Translations under genes and position numbers: made by a program
Notes under the pieces: generated by a model
Database searches by the model: none
Told to the model about the DNA's origin: nothing
Seen by the model: the letters and a program-made list of their open reading frames with translations, nothing else
Part shown: positions 22,080 to 32,682 of the stretch, one piece after another
Numbering within the stretch: position 1 is the first letter of the stretch
Layout of the letters: each line of letters starts with the position of its first letter
Source of the DNA: Escallonia rubra
Lineage: Eukaryota > Streptophyta > Magnoliopsida > Escalloniales > Escalloniaceae
Direction: 5' to 3'
NCBI GenBank assembly: GCA_033065855.1
Contig: JAVXUO010001474.1
Location: forward strand, 1-64,000
DNA length: 64,000 nt

Positions 22080-23500
22080 CAACGTTTTTTTTTCTTTAAT
22101 CACGGTGATCTATAATCGTTAGATAATTTATACAGTTATCGTCGTCGAGAGTTGTGATAAAAAATAATAAAAGGTTCAAAGAAAGAGAGTATCGATCGCG
22201 TTAAAGAGATTTAATGACTTAATTCTCAACTGATGATCGTCGTTACGATGACCTCTTAAAAAAAGACATCATATGATAATTCTCTTATAACTTGTGACCG
22301 TTGAAAAATAGAGGCATGGTTTATTAGCTTTTCAATTTAGGCCAGACACGTGTATTAAAAAAAAACAATGTCGTAAAATGACAATGAATTTGCGAAAGAA
22401 AATGAGAAGAGCATTGGATGTTATTCTATGATGAAAAGGAAAATGCTTAAGCTCTATTGAGAAAAAAGAAAAGAAAAAGAAAAATTATATGTTTCTTTTT
22501 TTAATTTTTTTTCTCTCAGTTCAATGCGTCTAAAAAATAATTACGTAATACTAAAGAAATTTCTGAATTCCAAATAAATTTTGTAGAAATAAGTGCAACC
22601 TTTGCATATCATTTTCCATGATCTACTCACTTCAGTTTAATTAATTAATAAGATTATATGCTCCTTTGAACCCCATGTTTATGTTTACAAGAGGCATGTT
22701 GTGTATATGCACGGGGACGGATCCAGAAAATTTAACCGGAAAGGGTTAAAAAGACATTAAACAAAATTGATGAATAACATAAAAAAATTAAAAAAGGTTC
22801 AAGTTCATATAAAACATGAAAATGTCAAAAGTATTAAAATTAGTAAGTAGATCATCAAGGTTTCACAAAACAAGAAAATCAACACTATACATAGATGGTC
22901 AAATGGAACTCGACATTTTTTATAGTCGCGAAAGTCATTAATTGCTCAATTTGACTAATGTGATTATTATGTATAAGAAGTATATTACATATAAGTTAAC
23001 ATATTATAATTAGCGTTACTATTGAATACGCTAAATGCAGAATAAATTGCTCAATCTAACTAATACGATTATTACATATAAGTAAACATACTATAGGAAT
23101 TTAAACTTAAAAAAAAAAACTAACCTTGATCAAGTCGTGTTTTTTTGTAAAAGAATGAGAAATAAGAAGATCAGGCCGGTAACACAAGAGTAAAAAATAC
23201 AACAAACAAAATCTTAATTAATTAATGTTATGATATAATGATATTTTCGTAAATATATAAAATATGCATACCTATTAATTGAAAAATTAAAAAGAAATTT
23301 TAAAAAAAAGAATTGATTTATCTTAGATCAATCAATTCAAGTGACATAATCTGACATACGAGAAATTAAAAGTAACGCGTTGAAATCAATTAATTGAGAT
23401 ATTAACGGGTGAAAATGACGTGTTTACTTATTGTACTGTATGAGATAATTCAGCCACGTCATCACCCTCAACCCCCTCACAGGTAGGAAATTCCGGTGTT
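22080..23500. other. Intergenic between divergent ERD2 and UBTD-like genes
   Basis: Very AT-rich with no long open frame. A (TC)n run at 23526-23549 just follows it. No RNA gene or element was identified with confidence. Confidence 0.5.
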
Positions 23501-23525
23501 GAAGAAAGTGGACTCCCATCTGGCC

Positions 23526-23549
23526 TTCTCTCTCTCTCTCTCTCTCTCT
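23526..23549 (+). repeat. (TC)n microsatellite upstream of the UBTD-like gene
   Basis: Twelve TC units about 140 bp before a TATAAAA at 23662-23668. Such CT stretches are common in plant core promoters and leaders. Confidence 0.9.
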
Positions 23550-23661
23550 GCACTTCCTCTCTCTAAAACTCCGGGAGATAAAGCTCTTCAACACCGCCGT
23601 AGCGATTATCGTGACAGGTTGTAAGTATAGATGCATGTACATCCGCATATACACGCATCTG

Positions 23662-23668
23662 TATAAAA
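23662..23668 (+). promoter_or_regulatory. TATA box of the UBTD-like gene
   Basis: TATAAAA, 94 bp before the ATG at 23762, predicting a transcription start near 23693 and a leader of about 70 nt. Confidence 0.5.
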
Positions 23669-23761
23669 CACACCCAAGGGAAACGCAAAATCGTCTCATT
23701 CGCCGGAGATATCGCCGCCGGTGAACCTCGCGACCTGATTCCTGCGCTGTACTCGTACGGC

Positions 23762-26700
23762 ATGGGCTGCTCCGGATCGTCGCGCGCCAAAGGAGACGGT
23801 TAGATTCTTTGCATTTCCTCCCCCCCCCCCCCCCCAATCTTTCTTGTTTTTCTTCGATTTGAGTCTCGTGTATATTTGATTACGACTGGCTTTACTTCCT
23901 ACTTAAGCGCTGATTTTGTGTGTGATTAGGCGGATACGACTTGACTTGTGAATAAGCTTGTTTCCCTCGTTTATTCTGAATATGTGGCGTGGATTTAGGT
24001 TTTCTGTGCTGTATAATGCTGGTTTGATTATCAGTTTCTTCAAAAATTTATTATAGTATGTTTTGTTAACTGCTTGGCCATTTATCGTCTTAGCGGTATG
24101 GGCTGCTTATTAGAACGGCACTCTGTTTGTTACCGCAGTGTTTTGACGCATTATATATGAACTTAGAGGTTAATGTAGATCGCTAAGAACACTGGGCAAC
24201 ATTTAGAGCACGCGGTTGATATTCATGTGGTTAACTCCGTATTGTTGGATTAAGCATCATGATTACAAAGAAGATCTTAGTACAGAAGATCTTAGTACAA
24301 AGCACTCTATAGAAGAAAATGAACTTAGAGGTTAATGTAGATCGCTAAAACATTTAGAGCACGCGGTTGATATTCATGTGGTTAACTCCGTATTGTTGGA
24401 TTAAGCATCACGATTACACTGGCCACTTTTATCTGTTATGTCAGGATTGTGGCTCGATTACCTACTCTCATTTGTCTAAAGGCTGTGGCAACTTCAACTT
24501 GGATTGGATAATGACCAGTTACTTTGCTTTGTTTTTCTTAGCAGCGCAGTAGCTTCTCGTCATAGTGGACTACTCATTGCTAGGATTAATATCAGTGGTG
24601 CTAATATGGTTTAGTTTGCATCTCGTAGAGAAAACCTTTGACTAAAGTAAAGAGATGCGTGAATTGACTGCACAGTAGACAAATTATTTAACGGGGAAAT
24701 GAAATCCCAAGAGAGTGAGATTTAAAAAAATTACCGAGACAGTGAAATAGTGTGGGTTGCAGGCCAGACTATTGTCATACCAAAATGGGAATTTTGAAGC
24801 GTAGAAGACACAGATTTTATCCTAGCAGGCCCCACATGCATTTAATCTATTTTGATCTGTCCAAAGAATCTTGGGTCCTGCTTCTCCAGAGACAGATTTT
24901 GTCTCAGCAGGCCCCACATGCATTTAATCTATTTTGAGCTGTCCAAAGAATCTTGGGTCCTGCTTCTCCAGCAACAAGTAAATTATAATTCAAATTTCTC
25001 TTTAATTGGGAAATTTAGCAATACTAGATACGTCTATACATTTCCTTACATACTGTCAGATAAAGAAAAAGCCGCGAAACTAGTGTTAGTTAGTCAAGAT
25101 GGTGTGACACAAGTTCTGTGGATGTATATGGTGCAGTTCATCTCCTTGTTGAGTATGGATGGTGCAGTCCAAGAGTGTACTACGGGTCATGGTATGCATG
25201 TATCTAGCTATATTAGTGACAAGAAGCTACCTAGAACTGATTGTAATCAACTACCAGAAGCATCAGGCTAGTTCACCAATGCTTAGTTTGTTATTGTCCT
25301 GGCATGGATATGGATTCTTGCTATGGTTTCGTATTGCAAGATAGAGTATGTTAAAATTGCTCAATCATCAACTAGAATACAATGTGGGCCTGCCTTGTTA
25401 GAGATTGGAAAAGCATCAACTTCAATGCATTTCTCCTCTCCTTATATTTTGTTAGAAAAAGCATTATTGGAGTATATGTGTTATGATATGATGAGGAGCG
25501 CATGAACAGAACTAAGCTGATTGGAATTGCAATTGGGCATTTGTGGGATTTGTTTACTTTCATGAGGTTTAATTTGGGTTGTAATGCAACTTAACTTAAT
25601 AATCGGGTGTTTAGGGTTATTTGAGTTTTAAGTCATAGGATTAGGGTTCATTTAGGTATTTTACCCCAAGATGTAATCCCTCAAGTTTTGACAGTTAGTG
25701 AAAGATTCAAGAATTTGAGTATTTTCCGAAGAAAGCTTGAGAGCTTTGTCTTCTATGCCTGCAGGCACGCCAATCCCGTGGGTCAGTGGATCCCCTTGTG
25801 CGGCTGACACATATGGCCAACGGGTCAGTGGATCCCATGCAGGACGGTGACAAAAATGTATTCTTATCGTTTTTAATTTCTGTGCTGCATCAAGATTGGA
25901 GATAAGCCTGCTTGCTCTCATTTCTATTGTTGGTGCATGGTTAGTGGCGAATGGGTGGTGACGTGTTTGCAATAGGTGATGGCCGTTGGTGAGTTCATTG
26001 ATCCACTATTGGACTACGTGGACTCACTTAGGCAACATGAGGTATTATTTTGAAACTTTGAAGCTATGAGACTAAGTAGAGAAGGAACTCGTTATCTTGG
26101 CGTAACGATAAATTTGCTTCACTCTGACCCGGAGGTTATGGGTTTTGAACACGACATCAGTCATACAGAGTAGAGGGTTACTAGTAAGGCTGTTTTTGTC
26201 AACCTTCAATGGCAGGAGCCTTGTGTATTGGGGGCCCCTTGTTCTTTGGGATAGTCTTGTTTTCAATATGTACATCCTGAATTATGGTCACGTGAATATA
26301 ACTTGTGTGGTTACGAAGGAAGGAAGCACAAACCTGGGAGTCTCTCTCTGTCTTCGTGTTTACATTGACCTGCAATTGGCTGGAGCCTCGTGCGTGTGTG
26401 CTTTTGTGTGCCACAACTTAGATTTTCTTCTTATACTCTGTTTTGACTTTAAAAATCATGTGTAGTCTTTCCCTAGTCTAGAGGCATCATGTGGGATCCG
26501 GTGTCTCGTGGGCCATGATTCTAATGTATTTCTGATGAGTAATGGAGCTTTCCAATGGAATGCATGTGAATTTGCTAAGCAGCAGATGACTATATTTTTT
26601 CTTGCCTCTAGTACCTAACAATTCTCTTGGAAATGCCAAGGGACCTGTAAGGTCCTGTGCTCAATTGTTTAAACCAATGCATTTGTAGTGCTAAGTGCTA

Positions 26701-29066
26701 TCTATCACATATAATGAGTTCATGAACATACAAAAATTAGATACCTTGTTGGAAAATCATGGAAAATTTTCACATAACTCATGGCTGTATGCCTTTAACC
26801 CAAAAGTTTTTAGTTACAACCATGTTTGTTTCATCTTACATTTAATATTTGTCTACTTTGCATGTTGACAATGTAACTCTTAGAACGACAATGTTTTAAA
26901 AAGTGAAGTGCGTAACAACAGTATTGAGCTAACATGGAGTGAGAGGAACAAATATAGATGCTTAGAGGAGAGGAAAATATGACACGACTTAAGTGTTGGT
27001 GTTAGGATATACAGACCTTTAGCAGCTTTACTAAATACACTTGAGTCTGTGCTTCCTTCAACATCTCACATGTATTTAAAATGTTTTTAATTATGGCTAA
27101 ATGTGATTTCTGGATTTTACTAATTTCATGGCTTGAATTTGTGTCTTTTTCTCGGGGTCATCTTGGCTTGAATTGACTGTTATCACTAATTGCATACTGC
27201 TTAAATTTGAGTATCATCTTGCAGTCATTTTTTCCTCTGTTAATTTGATATCAGAAACTATTAAGAAAATACGAAAGCCAAAGCCTTGGAAGCATACCGA
27301 GCCAATTACCAGGGTGCAGCTCAATAAGATGCGTGATGAGTTCTGGGACACTGCCCCACACTATGGAGGTCGAGAAGGTACTCTCTGATTAAATAGCATT
27401 CGTTACTTTGCATGACTCTGAATGATAAATATTGGTGGACTACATTGTCATATTGCTATTGATCTATCTATGCATAAGACTGTGAAGATGTTAAGATACC
27501 TTGGCGTTGAAAAATGTCCTGCAAATTAGTTTAAGCTTGTTGAGATAGCACAAAGCATATTAACTCTGTGTGTGTGTGTTTTTTTTCCTCTTTTTTTTTT
27601 CTGTTGGGTGGGGGTGTGGGTGAAGGGTGGTGCTCTTTTTGTGTGCTTGTGTCTATGTGGATTCCCATTGAGAAGAGCAAGAATAAAAAAGAAAACACTT
27701 TGTTTACAGTAAAGCTTGTGAGTGTATTTCCTTTTCTGTTTTTTTCAGTTTGGTCAGTTGGGGAATTTTGAGGTGAATGTGAATTGGATATATATTTGTG
27801 AGGGTCGCTTGCAGCATAATCAGAGAGTTGCAGTAAAGGAGGATTTTTATTTACAATAGGAGTTTCCCTATCTATTTGTGGCAAACTAAATCAGATTACC
27901 TATACAATCAAAAGGATTTTAGACAGTTTTGTCACGTGTGTAGATTTCTGTGATGCGTGTGAGATCAACAGCTAATTCAAGCAGCGTGTGAACTACTGGA
28001 CACTTGGATTTGAGTGTCTCGCCTGTAGTTTCTACTTAGAGGTGGTATCTACATTCGTGACAAGTAGCAAGCTCTCACTGAATAACATCCATATGCTGAC
28101 AGTAGCTGGACATGGTTCTACACATGTATCAAAGCGTAGGGGGAAATTGTTCTTTTCCTTTTGAGGTTCTTTGTTCATTTTCTGACCTATACTATTAGTG
28201 TTATTCTTGCTTGTTGTTAGATCATATTCAGCCTACATTGAATCTTCATGTTCATTTTCTACTGCTCTAATCTCGGTCAGAATCTTTAGAAGTCTGGATG
28301 TGTTAGATTCTCTGAATTGTTTAGCGGGCTCTTGATGTTATTCTTCCTTTAGATTAATTGCACTTCACTTTTCTTTTACAAGTCTATCGTCAACGTGGAG
28401 TCTGGTGAGGGTTATGTACACACAGTATTACCATTACTAGACATGTTTACTTGTATGCAACCTGTGACCTCCAAGACTGAGACCAACCTTAACGTAGTGC
28501 CAAGGCCCACTCTCTTAGATAACGAGCATCAATTTTCTCGCAAGTTGAGTGTGCCACCAGCAATTTTTCGGATTTTACTCCAATGTCTAAATTGTGGTTG
28601 TCTCACATACAAAGCCCCGTCTAACAACTTTGGTAATGCACGCTCACTTCATATTGTAGTGTCAAACAAACCTCCCCCTCCCCCCTCTCTTCCCTTTTTG
28701 GCTGCACTTACAGTAGGTCTGGCTATTGTTTTGCGCACATTAAAAACTAAGATTCCAGATAGAAGCTAGAATCTGAAGAACGTATCTTACATTCTTATCA
28801 GAGATCTGGGATGCACTCCGAGCTGCTGCTGAGGCTGACTTAAGTCTTGCACAAGCAATTGTGGACAGTGCTGGAGTTATTGTTCAGACCCCTGACTTGA
28901 CAATCTGCTATGACGAGAGAGGTGTGTATTCCATTTTGACAATGTTCTTTACGCCTCTTATTGCCCCGGATTCCGTTTCAGCTTTGAACTTTTCATTGCA
29001 GGTGCGAAATATGAGTTACCCAAGTATGTTTTGAGCGAACCAACTAATATGATTCGTGACAGTTGA
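23762..29066 (+). CDS. Small UBTD1/2 (DC-UbP) N-terminal-domain protein
   Basis: Exons: 23762-23798, 27255-27377, 28802-28921, 29002-29066; 345 nt, 114 aa plus TGA. All introns (3456, 1424 and 80 bp) are GT/AG and phases close. The first exon encodes only MGCSGSSRAKGD plus one base. Gly2 and Cys3 form a typical N-myristoylation/palmitoylation signal, so membrane attachment is likely. Exons 2-4 give the conserved UBTD N-terminal domain: KKIRKPKPWKH, MRDEFWDTAPHYGGR, EIWDALRAAAEADLSLAQAI, CYDERGAKYELPKYVLSEPTN. Animal UBTD proteins carry a C-terminal ubiquitin-like domain and bind ubiquitin-conjugating enzymes. Plant members, including this one, lack that domain, so the role is only inferred to be in ubiquitin-related regulation. 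Introns carry two SINE copies and two tandem duplications but leave splice sites intact. Confidence 0.93.
24157..24418. repeat. Direct duplication in intron 1 of the UBTD-like gene
   Basis: ATGAACTTAGAGGTTAATGT at 24157 recurs at 24319. About 100 bp match (24157-24267 and 24319-24418) apart from a short deletion (CACTGGGCAA missing in the second copy) and point changes. AGAAGATCTTAGTACA is itself repeated in the spacer. Confidence 0.85.
24807..24972. repeat. Tandem duplication, 82-bp period, in intron 1 of the UBTD-like gene
   Basis: GCAGGCCCCACATGCATTTA at 24825 recurs at 24907 and continues through TTGGGTCCTGCTTCTCCAG in both copies, with few differences. Recent local duplication. Confidence 0.9.
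26096..26248 (+). mobile_element. SINE (Au-family-like), tRNA-derived, in intron 1 of the UBTD-like gene
   Basis: The order of pol III-type boxes and body matches Au SINEs: TTGGCGTAACG (A-box-like, 26097-26107), GGTTTTGAAC (degenerate B box, 26141-26150), GTAAGGCTGT (26185-26194) and a terminal GAGCCTTGTGTATTGGGGGC. Diverged. Plus orientation. Confidence 0.65.
28391..28515 (-). mobile_element. SINE (Au-family-like) in intron 2 of the UBTD-like gene
   Basis: Read in reverse orientation, the stretch has GTCTGGTGAGGGTTATGTAC, a CAACCTGTGACCTCC B-box complement (28458-28472) and GTGCCAAGGCCCACTCTC, the order seen in reversed Au SINEs. An open frame across it (28395-28769) is intronic, not a gene. 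Confidence 0.6.
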
Positions 29067-29600
29067 TAACGTTCGAGCTGCCTGAGACTGTAAATGATGT
29101 ATATTAGTCTCGCTGCCATTTTGTTTCTACTTTTCATCCTCTTCATTCCTGTGAGGTATCTTGTTAGTCAATTCCAAGGCATGCCAACACTATCGATTCA
29201 ACAAACATCAGGACTCGTATGTTGCCCTTTTTGTTTGGGATATATCTGACTGCAAGCTGTAGCAAAGCATATTCCTACTTCTCATGCCTTTTTTCCATGT
29301 TAAAGGAAGAAAGTCTTATTGCTTGTCAATGTGTTTTTATACTTGGTGTGGCTCAAGTGAAGCTGATTATATTCCTGGCTGATGCTACCTTGTTTTCATC
29401 TTGCATTCCTGAATCTCTGGAGCATTTTTGTTTAAAGAAATGGATATCTGTCAATATATTGGTATGCTTGGTTCTTTTGGCATTAAAGATATCCCAAGGG
29501 GCTGTGACTAGAGAACGGACTTATTTTGACAATTTTCTTCTGTCTAAAAGTTCTGGAGCACATGATGTATCTGATTTTGGTTATAGCTTTTTCAAGCAGC

Positions 29601-30382
29601 CTCTTTCTAGCTTCCCGATCATAAATGATACGGGAAAGCTCAACAAGTAAAGCGCGATAGCCGGAGCAGATCTGGGTAATGGCGATATTGGGATGTTCAT
29701 AGTTGGCGAAGGTGGTATTGCTGGGTTGTGGTGGTGGTGCTTGTGGATGTCCCCAACGGGTGGCGATTGGTTTAGGTGTTGGGTTCTGAATCATCTTTTC
29801 CAAGCAAAATAAAATTTTGTGTAAACGGCAACACCTAGTACGAGGTGGTGTTTGTTGATGAAGGGATGCCCTTGACTGCCGCCGCCCCAATTTTGACCGG
29901 CTGCTGGTGATGATTCTGACCACCTCCATTGCCGGACCTTATATCACTGGTCTTGTTTTTTTCACGCTTTTTACATCTGTGCAAATGGATCAGATTTCTG
30001 TTAGTTTTTCGTAGATCTATAGTTGCTTTCTCCTCTCCCCCACTAACATATCCTTTCGTAGAAACCACCTCACTCCCTCATGATATGATATAGTAGTAAT
30101 ACCCAAACAAGAGGGCGCTGTAAGCACACCCATGAACATCCTTTGGGTTTGACAGTGAAGGGGAGGAAAAGAGATTCGTCTAGGCCGTCAGGTAACGTGT
30201 CACGCTATATTCGTCATCCCAGTGATGAATTGGCGACTATCTAGGCGTTAATGTCTTCTCTATGTTTTGCCTGTAATTTTTCCTTGTTTGCTCTTTAATT
30301 TTTCGGGCAATCGCTCAGGTTTGCACTGTGTTTAAAATTAGTTTTATTAATGAAGTTCTTAGAAGTTTACCAAAAGAAAAAA
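29601..30382 (+). mobile_element. 5'-truncated LINE with perfect 16-bp target duplication
   Basis: The 16-bp AGCTTTTTCAAGCAGC is present at 29585-29600 and again at 30383-30398. The enclosed 782 bp ends in the plant-LINE-like 3' motif TTTTATTAATGAAGTTCTTA followed by TTTACCAAAAGAAAAAAA. The body keeps no intact reverse-transcriptase frame, consistent with 5' truncation at insertion. The perfect duplication suggests a relatively young insertion. Confidence 0.82.
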
Positions 30383-30396
30383 AGCTTTTTCAAGCA

Positions 30397-30495
30397 GCGG
30401 CCCTCCTTATGATGTGCTAGCGAAAGAAATGTGCATCACTCAATATGATGCATGGAAAGAAAGGCATAGCAAAGCTATAGCTTGCCTCCGAGACA
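30397..30495 (+). pseudogene. Exon-like open segment beside the LINE, unrecognised
   Basis: After an acceptor-like TTTTTCAAGCAG comes an open frame reading SGPPYDVLAKEMCITQYDAW and then KERHSKAIACLRDK, ending at a donor-like GTAATA at 30496. Composition (Lys/Glu/Arg rich, codon-like) looks coding. No neighbouring exon was found and I do not recognise the protein. The acceptor lies inside the LINE target duplication. It could be an orphan exon of a decayed gene or a chance. Confidence 0.3.
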
Positions 30496-30499
30496 AAGT

Positions 30500-31320
30500 A
30501 ATATATCCCAATCCTGTTAATTAAGCAATATTTATTAGGTAACCAAGCTATTTTTTGGGTTAAGATGATAGGGATGCTTGAGCCAACCAAATCTTAGAAG
30601 TTCTGGAAAATGGTATCAAGAAAACATTGGTATATTTCATGCTTCTCATAAGCCCATCTTCTGTAACTCTCCTTAAAGAAACATCACCTCACTCATTGCT
30701 TATTTAGAAAAGCTAATTAAGCCTAGTTCCTTAAGTGATATGTACCTGGCATTGCATTGGCTCACTCCACATTATTCCTTGAATTGTGTTATAAGATAAA
30801 AATCCTACCTTCGAACCCTCACAACACACCTTCAACTCTTGCCTCTCTGTTTCGCACCTCCCCTTCCGTAACCCTAATATATAGCACCATAAACCCTGAT
30901 CGTAAAGTTGACGTGCTCGATCCAACAGCATGGCGCTTGCCACAGAGTTGCTCACTCGCACTGAGGAGGGGCCATGCTAACTGCCAACGTCGAGTTCTCA
31001 TGGTCGTTTTGATAGAAACATGGCATGATCACGACGGAGAGAGCAACCATGTTGCATGATACCGAAGCATTTAGCTTTATATGAGAGATCCTTGTGTTTC
31101 GATTAGGGTTTAGGACAAACAAGCTCGCGTTCCACTTGGCAGTGATGAGACGCGTGGACAAAACGTTGGTCAACTCTAAACTTTTGGATGCTGCTGGTTG
31201 CTTGCCATCAGATTGCAAACAATGCCAACAAAAACGGCTACTCCAAGTGCTGCAACACATTTGGAGACGAAGAAATTGATGCTTCAGCGTGGAGGAACCT
31301 ATCATGAAAGGGCTCCATTG
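30500..31320. other. Intergenic, no gene assigned
   Basis: Moderately GC-balanced sequence with overlapping open frames on both strands (for example 31094-31279 plus and 30952-31305 minus). None shows a recognisable motif. Confidence 0.4.
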
Positions 31321-31970
31321 GAGGTCTAGCTATGATGGCCTTTGGTGGGGAACCTATAATGGTCCACTTTATTTTGTGCTGGAAAAGAACGATCTGGGGC
31401 GATTGGCGGTGAAGACATCGAGGTGGTGGCGGTAATGTAGAGATTTAGGTTGCAAATCTGATAATCGTGGGGTAAGCTCGTGACGGTAGTGGCTTGAGGG
31501 TGATCACGACTCCTGGTAGCGGTAGTGGATGGGCTGATTGGGGGTTGTGGGGATTTTTGGTGGTTCAATGGTGGTTAGGGTGCTAGTCAGTACGATGGCA
31601 GTGATAATGGGGGGTTTGAAGTATGGTGGCAACGGCAATAGAGGGTTAAAAGTATGGGAAGCGAATCTGCAGCTTGTGGGGTAAGGTGGTGGTGGAGGTG
31701 GCTTGAGCGTGGTGACGGATGCAGGTATTGGATGGGGAGTTTTGGTGGTTTGATGGTGGTTGGGGTATTAGTGAGTGTGGTGGCAACGATAATAGAGAAG
31801 AAGAGGAGGACATAGGTGCTATGCATGTCCAGCCTACTGCGTCCCAATACTCTGGCGTCACTAGCAGCGGTGAACACTTGGCCATTAACTGTAGAGGAGG
31901 CGGCGACATTGGTGGTGGTGCAGGAAGCGCAAATGGAAGTGGGAGCGCGATAATTATAATTTGATTTGGT
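31320..31970 (+). repeat. GGT/GTG-rich degenerate repeat region
   Basis: Guanine-rich on the plus strand, with diverged duplicated blocks: GGCTTGAGxGTG near 31492 and 31701, and TTTTGGTGGTTxxATGGTGG near 31555 and 31738. Open frames on the minus strand here are low-complexity Pro/His/Ser/Thr products. Confidence 0.6.
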
Positions 31971-32333
31971 AATGAATAAAGTGGAAGTGGTGTGGTCTTT
32001 GTTTAATGTGGGAGCGGGAGCGTGTCATTATTAATTTTCAGGTCATGATACGTTTGGGTTGGGCGGAGGAAGTGCTTGCATGCTTCTGGATGCATCTCCA
32101 AGGCCTCCATAATATGATTGATAAAATTATCCCCGAACACTTTGACAAAAAATGTCACCGAGGGACCATTTTAGATATAGAACAAAGTACAAAGACTAAT
32201 TTAAAGAAAGTATGATTATGAAGACTATTTTAAAAACGCGGGGATATTTCGAGGGACCAAAGTCATATTATCCCTCAGTTTTAGTTTTAGAAATGAAATG
32301 ATCAAGACGAATTATGGGTAAATCCTATCTGCT

Positions 32334-32638
32334 GGGGGGGGGGGGGGGGGGGATTACTAGATCTTCATGGGTCGGTGACATGTGATTGCGAGGGTGGCGG
32401 AGGTGGCAATATTAGTAGTGGTAGCGGTTGCGCGGTTGCGTCGTTAGCAATTGCCGCAGTGGTGTCATTGGTTGGCTAGGTGAGGTGGTTGTGGGGGGGG
32501 GGGGGGGGGGATTACTAGATCTTCATGGGTCGGTGACATGTGATTGCGAGGGTGGTGGAGGTGGATCAGTAGTGGTAGCGGTTGCGTCGTTAGCAATTGC
32601 GGCAGTGGTGTCGTTGGCTGGCTAGGTGAGGTGGTTGG
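32334..32638. repeat. Two-copy tandem repeat led by long poly-G runs, 158-bp period
   Basis: Each copy starts with a G-run (32334-32352 and 32493-32510) followed by ATTACTAGATCTTCATGGGT and a GGTGG-rich body ending GGCTGGCTAGGTGAGGTGGTTG or similar. The copies are nearly identical, so the duplication is recent. The poly-G lengths may be imprecise in an assembly. Confidence 0.9.
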
Positions 32639-32643
32639 ATGAC

Positions 32644-32645
<2 letters not shown>

Positions 32646-32678
<33 letters not shown>
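32646..32678 (+). repeat. (GA)n microsatellite
   Basis: About 16 GA units directly after the poly-G tandem repeat. Confidence 0.9.

Positions 32679-32679
<1 letters not shown>

Positions 32680-32682
<3 letters not shown>

Noticed and set aside
28395..28769. A 124-codon open frame with a proline run
   Set aside because: It lies within intron 2 of the UBTD-like gene and begins in an SINE-like copy; no domain was seen.
30790..30830. GGGTTCGAAGG (minus strand), resembling a SINE or tRNA B box
   Set aside because: No accompanying A box or Au-type body sequence in the expected positions.
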